A stretch of 64,000 nucleotides of DNA, from NCBI RefSeq assembly GCF_003122325.1, contig NZ_QFBC01000010.1, forward strand, positions 152,143-216,142. Reading direction: 5' to 3'. The stretch's first letter is position 1. Each line of letters begins with the position of its first letter. Both the position numbers and the translations under genes were made by a program. The stretch is from Rhizobium album. Lineage in GTDB: Bacteria; Pseudomonadota; Alphaproteobacteria; Rhizobiales; Rhizobiaceae. The notes below the pieces were generated by a model. That model did not search any database, was not told the DNA's origin, and saw nothing but the letters and a program-made list of their open reading frames with translations. Below are positions 46,044 through 58,095 of the stretch, piece after piece.

Positions 46044-47667
46044 GCTTCTGTCGATCCGCAACCTGAAGATCGAGGCGACCAGCTATCCGCCCGGCGAGCC
46101 GCCGAAACGGGTGACCATCGTCGACGGCGTCTCGCTCGACCTTGAGAAGGGCAAGGTGCTCGGCCTGATCGGCGAGTCCGGCGCCGGCAAGTCGACCATC
46201 GGGCTTTCGGCGCTGGCCTATGGCCGCGGCGGCGCCGAGATCACCGGCGGCGAGGTGCTGCTCGACGGCCAGAACATCCTGGCGATGGGCAAGGGCGGCA
46301 TCCGAAAGGTGCGCGGCGCCCGCGTCTGCTACGTGGCGCAATCGGCCGCCGCCGCCTTCAACCCGGCCCACAAGCTGGGCGACCAGGTGATCGAGGCCAG
46401 CGTCAGGCACGGCCTGATGACCAGGGAGAAGGCGCGCGAACGGGCGCTCTACCTGTTCCGCGTCCTCGGCCTGCCCAATCCGGAAGGGTTCGGCGACCGC
46501 TTTCCGCACCAGGTCTCCGGCGGGCAGTTGCAGCGCGCCATGACGGCGATGGCGCTCTGCTCCAACCCGGAGCTGATCGTCTTCGACGAACCGACCACGG
46601 CGCTCGACGTCACCACCCAGATCGACGTGCTGGCCGCCATCAAGCACGCGATCGAAGAAACCCATACCGCCGCCCTCTACATCACCCACGACCTCGCCGT
46701 GGTCGCCCAGATCTCCGACGACATCATGGTGCTGCGCCACGGCAAGACGGTGGAATACGGCACGGCGCGGCAGATCATCGAGGAGCCGCGGCAGGACTAT
46801 ACCCGCGCCCTCGTCAATGTCCGCCAGACCGGCAAGGAGGAAGCGCAGGACCAATCCGGCACGCTCTTGAAGGTGGAAAATATCACCGCCGGTTATCCCA
46901 ACGGCTTCAAGGTGCTGCACGACGTCTCGCTGCACCTGCCGAAGGGCCAGACGCTGGCCGTCGTCGGTGAATCCGGCTCCGGCAAGTCGACCTTGGCGCG
47001 TGTCATCACCGGCCTCCTGCCGCCGCTGTCCGGCACCGTCACCTTCGACGGCAAACCGATGTCGGCAGCCCTGTCCGGCCGCTCGCGCGACGACCTTCGC
47101 CGCATCCAGCTCATCTACCAGATGGCGGATACGGCCATGAACCCGCGCCAGACGGTGCGCGATATCATCGGCCGGCCGCTGACCTTCTATTACGGCCTGC
47201 GCGGCGCGGCCAAGACCGCCCGCGTCAAGGAACTGCTGGAGCAGATCGAAATGGCCTCCGGCTTCGTCGATCGTTATCCGGCCGAACTGTCGGGCGGCCA
47301 GAAGCAGCGTGTCGCCATCGCCAGGGCGCTCGCCGCCAAGCCGGAACTCATCCTCTGCGACGAACCGACCTCGGCGCTCGACCCGCTGGTGGCGGAAGGC
47401 ATCCTGAAGCTTCTGATGCGGCTGCAGGAGGAGAGCCAGCTCTCCTACGTCTTCATCACCCACGACATCGCCATCGTCCGTGCCATCGCCGATTCCGTCG
47501 CCGTCATGCATCGCGGCAAGCTGGTGCGGTTCGGCCAGAAACGCACCGTGCTCTCGCCGCCGTTCGACGACTACACCGACCTTTTGCTGAAATCGGTGCC
47601 GGAGATGGAAATCGGCTGGCTGGAACGGGTGCTGGCGACACGGCGCATGGAGAGCGCCGGAAATTGA
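46036..47667 (+). CDS. Dual-domain peptide-type ABC ATPase (DppDF fusion)
   Basis: This 543-residue protein fuses the two ATPase halves of a peptide-type importer. Walker A motifs are GESGAGKST and GESGSGKST; signatures are VSGGQLQRAMTAMAL and LSGGQKQRVAIARAL; Walker B motifs are IVFDEPTTALD and ILCDEPTSALD. The layout is that of GsiA/YejF. It completes the operon that starts at 42425, and probably the carnitine locus as a whole. Confidence 0.92.
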   Translation: MPELLSIRNLKIEATSYPPGEPPKRVTIVDGVSLDLEKGKVLGLIGESGAGKSTIGLSALAYGRGGAEITGGEVLLDGQNILAMGKGGIRKVRGARVCYVAQSAAAAFNPAHKLGDQVIEASVRHGLMTREKARERALYLFRVLGLPNPEGFGDRFPHQVSGGQLQRAMTAMALCSNPELIVFDEPTTALDVTTQIDVLAAIKHAIEETHTAALYITHDLAVVAQISDDIMVLRHGKTVEYGTARQIIEEPRQDYTRALVNVRQTGKEEAQDQSGTLLKVENITAGYPNGFKVLHDVSLHLPKGQTLAVVGESGSGKSTLARVITGLLPPLSGTVTFDGKPMSAALSGRSRDDLRRIQLIYQMADTAMNPRQTVRDIIGRPLTFYYGLRGAAKTARVKELLEQIEMASGFVDRYPAELSGGQKQRVAIARALAAKPELILCDEPTSALDPLVAEGILKLLMRLQEESQLSYVFITHDIAIVRAIADSVAVMHRGKLVRFGQKRTVLSPPFDDYTDLLLKSVPEMEIGWLERVLATRRMESAGN

Positions 47668-47737
47668 CGGAAACGGACACGCGTCGAAACGGGAGGAAGA
47701 CGCAGGATCGGATGGCCTGACCACAAAGGAAAAGCGC

Positions 47738-47965
47738 ATGCGGGAAATTCAGCTCAAGGACGTCAAGGCGCGCCTCTCCTCCATCGTCGATGAAGCGATG
47801 CAGGGTGTGGGCACGATCGTGACCCGCCATGGCCGCAAGGAAGCCGTGATCATTTCCTTTTCGGAATACGAGCGGCTGGCCAAGGTGCCGTCCTTCGGCT
47901 GGCTGCTGGCGCATTCGCCGCTCGGCGAGGACGACGAGGCTCCCGGCAAGGACGGTGGCGCGTGA
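47738..47965 (+). CDS. Type II antitoxin, Phd/YefM-like
   Basis: This 75-residue protein has the Phd/YefM pattern: REIQLKDVKARLSSIVDEAMQG, then GTIVTRHGRKEAVIISFSEYERLAK, then a variable C-terminal toxin-binding tail. It overlaps the PIN toxin gene by four bases (GTGA). It should neutralise the toxin and repress its own promoter. No clear operator palindrome was found in the 70-base gap upstream. Confidence 0.85.
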   Translation: MREIQLKDVKARLSSIVDEAMQGVGTIVTRHGRKEAVIISFSEYERLAKVPSFGWLLAHSPLGEDDEAPGKDGGA

Positions 47966-48393
47966 ACTACCTGCTCGACACCAGCATCGTCGCACCGTCA
48001 GGCGAAAGCGTCGGCATGCGACAAGCGCTGAAATCCTGGCTGGTGCGGGCCTCCGACAGGCTGTTCCTGTCCGTCGTCACGCTGGCCGAGATAGAGCGCG
48101 GCAGCCTTGCGATGGAAACCGGCAAGGGCGGAACGGACCGCAGCGCCTGGCTGGACCTGATGCGCCATCTCTACAGCGATCGTTTCCTGCCGCTGGATAT
48201 CGAAACGGCCCGGCTATCCGGCAACCTGCTCGACAAGGCGCGCCGCAGCGGTGCTGCACCGACCTTCGAGGACGCGGCCATCGCCGCCACCGCCAGCCGT
48301 CGCGGCCTGACGATCGTCACGACCCGCGAGCGGCATTTCCGTCTGATGGATGTTCATTTCATCGATCCCCAGCAGCACCTGCCGGACCCGTGA
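47962..48393 (+). CDS. PIN-domain toxin, VapC/FitB-like
   Basis: This 143-residue PIN ribonuclease has the acidic residues Asp6 (YLLDTSIV), Glu in TLAEIERG and Asp in EDAAIAATA. The usual fourth acid, in the RNxxDF segment, is replaced by TRERHF, so catalysis may be altered or supported by another residue. GTG 47962 overlaps the antitoxin stop. FitB-type proteins pair with ribbon or Phd-type antitoxins; here the partner is Phd-like. Confidence 0.85.
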   Translation: MNYLLDTSIVAPSGESVGMRQALKSWLVRASDRLFLSVVTLAEIERGSLAMETGKGGTDRSAWLDLMRHLYSDRFLPLDIETARLSGNLLDKARRSGAAPTFEDAAIAATASRRGLTIVTTRERHFRLMDVHFIDPQQHLPDP

Positions 48394-48440
48394 TGAACGC
48401 GCTGCCGAAACCGGGGCTACGGCAGCCCGCCCTTGCGACC

Positions 48441-48782
48441 TCAATTCGTCGTGCAGGTCACGTCGCCCAGCGCCTGCGTCGCCTTGCCTTCGACCGTGAT
48501 GTCGTTGCTCGGCTTGACGGTGCAGTTGCCCTTCTCGCCGGCAGCCGGCTTGAACTGTACCATCGGCTGGCCTTCGATCATGACGCTCTGGACGATCTGG
48601 TAGCTCTCCGGCGGGCAGTTGATGACGTCGCTCAGCCGCAAGGCGGGCTTGCCGTTGAACATCACGCTGGTCGCCCCGCTCATGGCGCAGGCGGGAATGG
48701 GTGTCGGCGCGTCCTGCGCCCGGACGGGCGTCAGAACCGCCATCGACATCGCCGCCGCCAAAATCGCCAATTTCCGCATCAT
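48441..48782 (-). CDS. Small exported PAAR-like protein
   Basis: This 113-residue protein has a signal peptide (MMRKLAILAAAMSMAVLTPVRAQ). The mature part contains two PAAR-like half-repeats: SGATSVMFNGKPALRLSDV and NDITVEGKATQALGDVTC, with paired cysteines (ACAMSG, NCPPE, NCTV, TCTTN). PAAR proteins cap type VI secretion spikes and lack signal peptides, so a Sec-exported version is odd. No T6SS gene is nearby. The resemblance is from pattern only, and function is unknown. The RBS GAGGGA lies upstream of the ATG pair at 48779-48782. Confidence 0.65.
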   Translation of the reverse strand: MMRKLAILAAAMSMAVLTPVRAQDAPTPIPACAMSGATSVMFNGKPALRLSDVINCPPESYQIVQSVMIEGQPMVQFKPAAGEKGNCTVKPSNDITVEGKATQALGDVTCTTN

Positions 48783-48870
48783 AATCCCTCCGCTTTCAAA
48801 ACCCGATGCCGCGTGGGACTCTCCGCCCCGCGTGACGCATATTCGAAACACCATACCCCTACCGCCCGAA

Positions 48871-50883
48871 ATGGACACGACCATGACCGAACGCAGCTTC
48901 ACCGTGCTTGAGAACGAATGGATCACGCTGAAGGACGGCACGCGCCTCTCCGCCCGTATCTGGATGCCGGACGGCGCCGGTCAAGACCCGGTGCCCGCCG
49001 TTTTCGAATTCCTGCCCTATCGCAAGCGTGACGGAACCTGCCTGCGCGATGAATCGACCTATCCGGTCTTTGCCGCCGCCGGCATCGCCGGCGTGCGCGT
49101 CGACATCCGCGGCTCGGGCGAATCGGATGGCGTCATCGACGGCGAATACACGCCGCTCGAACTGGCGAATGCCTGCGAGTTGATCGCCTGGATCGCCGCG
49201 CAATCCTGGTCGAACGGCTCGGTCGGCATGATGGGCATTTCCTGGGGCGGCTTCAACTGCCTGCAGGTCGCGGCCCTGCGCCCGCCGGCGCTCAAGGCAG
49301 TGATCTCGATCGCCTCCACCGTCGACCGCTACAACGACGACATCCACTACAAGAACGGCACACATCTTTCCGCCCAGCTCTCCTGGGCGGCGACCATGCT
49401 CGCCTACCAGTCGCGCTCGCCGGACCCGGAGCTGACCGGCAACCGCTGGAAGGAGATGTGGCTGGAGCGGCTGGAAAACGAACCCTTCTTCCTGGAGGAA
49501 TGGCTGACCCACCAGCGCCGCGACGATTTCTGGAAACACGGTTCGATCGGCGAGAATTTCGACGACGTCGCCGTGCCGGCCATGGTCATCGCCGGCTGGG
49601 CGGACGGCTACCGCAACACGCCGATCCGCGCCGTCGAGGGCCTTGGAGACAAGGCCAAGGCGCTGATCGGCCCCTGGGTGCACAAATATCCGCATTTCGC
49701 CTGGCCGAAGCCGCGCGCCGATTTCACCGGCGAGGCGATCGCCTGGTGGAACCGCTGGCTGCGCGGCGAGGAAAACGGCATCGACACCCTGCCGCAGGTG
49801 CGCGCCTACATCCTCGACGGCATCCGCCCTGCCCCGCGCCGCGATGTCGACCCCGGTTTCTGGATCGGCAAGGATCGCTGGCAGGCACCCGAGATGATGA
49901 ATTTCTACGCCGACCAGTTCCGCATGCTCATCCCCGGCAATCCGATCCCCGGCGCCCACGACCATGACCGCTACATCCGCTCGCCGCTCGATACCGGCAC
50001 GGCGTCCGGCGAATATTTCACCCTGAAACCCGATGTCGAGATGGCCATCGACCAGCGCGGCGACGATGCCGGCTCGCTGGTCATCGAAGGCGAGGTGCTG
50101 GAGGCCGACCTCGACGTGCTCGGCCGGCCGGTGCTGGCGATGACCGTTGCCTGCGACGCCGACCGGGCCAATCTCTGCGCCCGCCTCGTCGACGTCCATC
50201 CGGACGGCACGGCAACCCGCGTCTCCTTCGGCGTGCTCAACCTCGCCCACCGCGACAGCTATGCCGAGCCGCAGGCCATGCCCAGGGGCGAGAAGGCGAT
50301 GGTCCGCATCGAGCTCGATGCCTGCGGTTACCGCTTCCGCAAGGGCCACCGCATCCGCCTGTCGATCTCGACATCCTACTGGCCGATGATCCTGCCGCCG
50401 CCGACCGATCCGGGCGTCAGCATCGACATGGCTTCGCTCGGTTTCGCCCTGCCGAAACTCGGCACCCACGACAGGATCACCGTCAAGGAACCGGACGATC
50501 CCGATCCGCTGCCGCACTATATCGAGCACGCGCCGGCGGCGACGCAACGCAGCGTCACCCGCAACCTGACGGAAAACCGCTCCGAGTACCGCATCCACGA
50601 GGACACCGGCCTGTTCGAACATCCCGGCAACGGTCTCGCGACACGGCAGTTGCGCGAAGAACTCTGGTCGATCAGCCCGGACGATCCGCTGTCCATGACG
50701 GGTGTTTCGACCTGGACCTGCGACATGCGGAGGCCGAACTGGTTCGTGCGCACCGTCTCGACCGCCCGCATCGCCTGCTCCGCCGACGAATGGCTGATCA
50801 GCGCCGAGGTGAAGGCTTACGAGGACGAGGCGCAGATCTTCGAAAAGACCTTCGAAAAACGCATTCCGCGCGACTTCATGTAA
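48871..50883 (+). CDS. CocE/NonD family hydrolase (X-Pro dipeptidyl-peptidase S15-like)
   Basis: This 670-residue serine hydrolase has the alpha/beta domain with the nucleophile in GMMGISWGGFNCLQ, VRVDIRGSGESDG, and Asp and His in AGWADGYRNTP and GPWVHKYPHF. The C-terminal jelly-roll domain (after about 330) is of the CocE type. It acts on esters or amides such as cocaine or X-prolyl peptides in relatives; the natural substrate is unknown. The ATG is 48871 or 48883 (MTERSF), neither with a strong ribosome site. It is divergent from the PAAR-like gene by 88 bases. Confidence 0.87.
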   Translation: MDTTMTERSFTVLENEWITLKDGTRLSARIWMPDGAGQDPVPAVFEFLPYRKRDGTCLRDESTYPVFAAAGIAGVRVDIRGSGESDGVIDGEYTPLELANACELIAWIAAQSWSNGSVGMMGISWGGFNCLQVAALRPPALKAVISIASTVDRYNDDIHYKNGTHLSAQLSWAATMLAYQSRSPDPELTGNRWKEMWLERLENEPFFLEEWLTHQRRDDFWKHGSIGENFDDVAVPAMVIAGWADGYRNTPIRAVEGLGDKAKALIGPWVHKYPHFAWPKPRADFTGEAIAWWNRWLRGEENGIDTLPQVRAYILDGIRPAPRRDVDPGFWIGKDRWQAPEMMNFYADQFRMLIPGNPIPGAHDHDRYIRSPLDTGTASGEYFTLKPDVEMAIDQRGDDAGSLVIEGEVLEADLDVLGRPVLAMTVACDADRANLCARLVDVHPDGTATRVSFGVLNLAHRDSYAEPQAMPRGEKAMVRIELDACGYRFRKGHRIRLSISTSYWPMILPPPTDPGVSIDMASLGFALPKLGTHDRITVKEPDDPDPLPHYIEHAPAATQRSVTRNLTENRSEYRIHEDTGLFEHPGNGLATRQLREELWSISPDDPLSMTGVSTWTCDMRRPNWFVRTVSTARIACSADEWLISAEVKAYEDEAQIFEKTFEKRIPRDFM

Positions 50884-51065
50884 CCGTTTTTCCTATCCAA
50901 CTGGGCCCGAGGGCTTTCGCAGAAGGTGCCGCCTGCCTCCCTCTCCGTGTCCCGATTGAAACGCACCGCTGCCGAAACCGCCGTCACATCCGCGTGTATC
51001 ACGGCGTTGCGATTTGACCTCCTGCGGCCGGTACGCAAACCTCGGCCGCGAACGAGGAGACCGTC

Positions 51066-51761
51066 ATGATCAGACCCGTATCCCTTGCCCTGTCCGCAGC
51101 ATCCCTCGCTGTCCTGTTGTCGTGCGTGCCGGCGATCGGCGCGGAAGAGGCGATCATCATTCCGCCGCCCGCCCTCGACGAAGCCAGAAAACCCGGGCAG
51201 GAAAAGGCGGTGTTCGCCGGCGGCTGTTTCTGGGGCGTGCAGGGTGTCTTCCAGCATGTCAACGGCGTCACCGCGGCGGTCTCGGGTTATGCCGGCGGAC
51301 GCAAGGAGGATGCGGATTACAGCATGGTCAGCACCGGAACGACGGGCCATGCGGAAGCCGTCGAGGTGAGCTACGATCCGGCCAAGGTGACCTATGGCCA
51401 GTTGCTGCAGATCTTCTTCTCGGTCGCCCACAATCCGACCCAGCTCAATTACCAGGGGCCGGATCACGGCACGCAATATCGCTCGGCATTGTTCGTGACG
51501 AACGGCGAACAGGAAAAGATCGCCAAAGCTTATATCGCCCAGCTCGACGACACCCACGTCTTCGCCGAGCCGATCGTCACCCAGGTCTCCGACAACAGGG
51601 GCTTCTTCCCCGCCGAGGCGTATCACCAGGATTTCCTGACGCTCAACCCGACCTATCCCTACATCCTCTTCAATGACATGCCGAAGATCGAGAACCTGCG
51701 CCTGCTGTTTCCCGGCGCCTTCCGCAACGAGCCGGTGCTGGTGCTGAAAGCCAAGGGCTGA
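51066..51761 (+). CDS. msrA: Exported peptide methionine-(S)-S-oxide reductase
   Basis: This 231-residue protein has an N-terminal signal peptide (MIRPVSLALSAASLAVLLSCVPAIGA) and a complete MsrA domain. The catalytic Cys54 is in GGCFWG; GYAGG, TGTTGHAEAV and HNPTQLNYQGPDHGTQYRS are conserved. The resolving cysteines usual at the C-terminus are absent, so recycling may use an external thiol. It probably repairs oxidised methionine in the periplasm. GAGGAG lies before ATG 51066. No msrB is adjacent. Confidence 0.9.
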   Translation: MIRPVSLALSAASLAVLLSCVPAIGAEEAIIIPPPALDEARKPGQEKAVFAGGCFWGVQGVFQHVNGVTAAVSGYAGGRKEDADYSMVSTGTTGHAEAVEVSYDPAKVTYGQLLQIFFSVAHNPTQLNYQGPDHGTQYRSALFVTNGEQEKIAKAYIAQLDDTHVFAEPIVTQVSDNRGFFPAEAYHQDFLTLNPTYPYILFNDMPKIENLRLLFPGAFRNEPVLVLKAKG

Positions 51762-51763
51762 CA

Positions 51764-52684
51764 TCAGAGCGTGCCGGCAAACCGGCTGACGGCAACCACC
51801 AGCGCGCGAAAACCGGCCTTCGCACCGTCGCTCATGTGACGCGCCCGCAACCAGGCGTGCACCATCTGCGGTTCGTCGCGATACCACACTTCCACGCCCG
51901 CCTTGGCCAGCCGCGCGGCATAGTTGGCACCGTCGTCACGCAGGGGATCGTAATGCGCCACGGTGATGTAGGTCGGCGGCAGGCCGGCGACGGAGGCCGT
52001 GCGCAAGGGGTGGGCCACCTCGGCATCCGCCGGCGCCTGCAGGATGTCACGATAATATTTCACGTCGGCCGTCGTCAGGCCGGGCGCGTCGGCCATCTCC
52101 ACATAGGAGCCCGACACGAGATCGCCGCCGAGCGCCGGATAGATCAACGCCTGGCCGACGATGCCGGAAAGCCCGTCCGCCCGTGCCCGCAACGCCAGCC
52201 CCGCGGCGAGATTGCCGCCGGCGCTGTCGCCGACCAGCACGACCTGCAGCCCCTCGCCGAGCAGCTGTTTCAGCACACCGTAACAATCGTCGGTCTGGGC
52301 AGGCCAGACATGTTCCGGCGCCAGCCGGTAATCGACGGCGGTCAGCGCCGCGCCGACGCCATGGGAAAGCTCGGCGCAGATCGCATCATGGCTTTCCAGC
52401 GAGCCGACGACAAAACCGCCGCCATGCAGATAGAGAAGCCGCGTCCCGGTGCGCATATCCGCCGGCGTATAATGGCGGACCGTCACCCCGCCCAAAATGT
52501 CGTCGCGCTTCGACAGGCCTTCCGGCAGCGGTGGGGAAAAATCGGCACAGAGCGCATCGTACCAGCCGCGCTGCTCCTCGATCGTGCCGTTGACCGCATC
52601 CGGCGGATAAAAAGCGTCACACCGCTTGAGGAAAGCCAGGATGCCCTCCTCCGCCGGCATCGGCCGTACCATCTTGTCCAGCAT
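51764..52684 (-). CDS. HSL-family alpha/beta hydrolase (esterase)
   Basis: This 306-residue hormone-sensitive-lipase-type esterase has the oxyanion motif YLHGGGFVVGS, nucleophile elbow VGDSAGGN and the acid and base in the YDPLRDDG and VHAWLR segments. GGGAG lies six bases before ATG 52684. A perfect 10-bp-arm palindrome is located about 60 bases upstream. It is convergent with msrA (three bases between stops). Confidence 0.88.
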   Translation of the reverse strand: MLDKMVRPMPAEEGILAFLKRCDAFYPPDAVNGTIEEQRGWYDALCADFSPPLPEGLSKRDDILGGVTVRHYTPADMRTGTRLLYLHGGGFVVGSLESHDAICAELSHGVGAALTAVDYRLAPEHVWPAQTDDCYGVLKQLLGEGLQVVLVGDSAGGNLAAGLALRARADGLSGIVGQALIYPALGGDLVSGSYVEMADAPGLTTADVKYYRDILQAPADAEVAHPLRTASVAGLPPTYITVAHYDPLRDDGANYAARLAKAGVEVWYRDEPQMVHAWLRARHMSDGAKAGFRALVVAVSRFAGTL

Positions 52685-52744
52685 ATATTGCTCCCGTTTG
52701 CGAAACGATGCCCGTTCTTCTCTGGAGAAACAAGAGGCTGGCGC

Positions 52745-52765
52745 GGCAAGCTGAATCAGCTTGCC
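52745..52765. promoter_or_regulatory. Perfect palindrome upstream of the esterase gene
   Basis: GGCAAGCTGA-A-TCAGCTTGCC has perfect 10-bp arms with one central base. It lies about 60 bases before the esterase start, a suitable operator position, and 60 bases past the diguanylate cyclase stop. A hairpin terminator is unlikely because the loop is one base and no T-run follows. Confidence 0.45.
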
Positions 52766-52825
52766 AGCATGTTGAATCACTGTCGCAAGCAGGTGAATCG
52801 ATCTCTCAGGAGAGGCGGCAAGGCC

Positions 52826-54028
52826 CTATTTCGACGCGCCCTCGCCGCTCTTTCGGGGCTGAGGCACGATGTGCAGCGCCGGCTCTTCCACCGAAGAAAT
52901 GCCTTCCATCATGACGGTGTTGCGGCCGTTGACCTTGGCGGCATACAGCTGCTTGTCGGCCCGGGCGATGGCATCGTGCGGCGAATGATCGCCCGGCGCC
53001 ACCCCGGCCACACCGAAACTTGCGGTGATCTGGCGATGGAAGCCCAGGCCGCTCCAGTCCCGCGCCGCAAGGTTGAGGCGCAGCAGATTGGCCAGCGCAC
53101 CGGCCTCACCGAGGCTGTGCTCCGGCAAAAGGATGACGAATTCCTCGCCGCCGAAACGGGCAATCGCAATTCCTTCCGGCAGGTGCCGGCGCAGGAGTTC
53201 CGCGACGCCGGCGATCACCCGGTCGCCGGTGGCATGGCCGTAGGTATCGTTGACGAACTTGAAGTGGTCGATATCGCAGATGATGGCTGCACCGGATTGG
53301 TGCCAGTCCTTGTCCAGGTTTTGGACCAGGCGCTCGAATCCACGACGGTTGAGAAGGCCGGTGAGCGGGTCCTGCTCCGCTGCTTCCCGATAATGAAGGA
53401 TCAGATCCAGCCCGACTCCGGCGAGCGCCGTCAGCGCCAGTACGAGGCCGAGAACGCCGGCACCGACCTGCATCACGAAAGCATAGTCCGAGGCCAGGAA
53501 ATCGCCGAAGCCCTTGGCGGGAACGCTCGTCAGGTAGATCGAGGCACGCACCAGCGTTTCCGTCACGACCAGGCCGACGACCAACAACAACACCTTGTCG
53601 AGCACATGACGCGCCTTGCGCAGCGTCAGCAGCAGCGGGAAGAGCAGCAGACCGGCACATCCCAGGTCGCCGGCCAGAAGTTCGGCGCGCAGATTGTGTT
53701 CAACGAAGATGGCATGAGCGACGACGGCAAGCACCGCGACCGCGAAGCTCACGCGCAGCACAGGATAACGCTTCGTTCCGAAACGCCGCAGCACGGCCTC
53801 GCCGTAAAAATAGAACCCGGCCAGGAACAGGGCATTGCTGATGATCGCCTGCTGGGGAAACGGCAAGCGGGAAAAGATCAGCGGCGCCGAGAAAGCCAGG
53901 AAGATCAGCAGGAAGGCACAGCCCCACGATCGCGCCGGCTGAACGCGCCAGCGGCTGACGATCATGAAGGTGCAGCCGAATGCCAGCATGACGAACGGCA
54001 GCAGAAAAGCGAAATTATCCGATTCCAT
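52826..54028 (-). CDS. Membrane-bound diguanylate cyclase (GGDEF)
   Basis: This 400-residue protein has about seven hydrophobic helices over the first 215 residues, then a GGDEF domain with DPLTGLLNRRGFERL, CDIDHFKFVNDTYGH and the active GGEEF loop (RFGGEEFVILL). No RxxD inhibitory site precedes GGEEF at the usual spacing, so product inhibition may be absent. It makes c-di-GMP in response to an unknown membrane signal. No EAL domain is present. Confidence 0.9.
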   Translation of the reverse strand: MESDNFAFLLPFVMLAFGCTFMIVSRWRVQPARSWGCAFLLIFLAFSAPLIFSRLPFPQQAIISNALFLAGFYFYGEAVLRRFGTKRYPVLRVSFAVAVLAVVAHAIFVEHNLRAELLAGDLGCAGLLLFPLLLTLRKARHVLDKVLLLVVGLVVTETLVRASIYLTSVPAKGFGDFLASDYAFVMQVGAGVLGLVLALTALAGVGLDLILHYREAAEQDPLTGLLNRRGFERLVQNLDKDWHQSGAAIICDIDHFKFVNDTYGHATGDRVIAGVAELLRRHLPEGIAIARFGGEEFVILLPEHSLGEAGALANLLRLNLAARDWSGLGFHRQITASFGVAGVAPGDHSPHDAIARADKQLYAAKVNGRNTVMMEGISSVEEPALHIVPQPRKSGEGASK

Positions 54029-54160
54029 CTTTCCTCTGCTGTCAACGCACTCGACAAGATACGGCGGTTTCGGGAAAGCAGCGTAGAGACAAAATGTTAA
54101 GAAAACGGCATGCGACCTGCCGGAACCGGCCGCCGCCGGAAAGCCGGCAGCAGCGGCTGG

Positions 54161-57925
<3,765 letters not shown>

Positions 57926-57960
57926 TGCATACCTCACGTCTCGAATGGTGGGCGAAAATC

Positions 57961-57980
57961 ACATAAAGATATCTTTATGT
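57961..57980. promoter_or_regulatory. SahR-type palindromic operator upstream of metH
   Basis: ACATAAAGATATCTTTATGT is a perfect 20-bp palindrome, 36 bases before the metH start. On the minus strand TTGACA overlaps its 5' arm, so a bound repressor would cover the promoter. It shares 20 identical bases with the site before sahR. Confidence 0.82.
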
Positions 57981-58095
57981 CAACATATCTATATATCTAC
58001 AAGAGAATTTCGTTCGGGAGGACGGATGACATTGCCGGAGCGGCCGGCTATAGGCATTCAAACGATTAGCATCGGGACGGCACGGGAGGGCTTCG

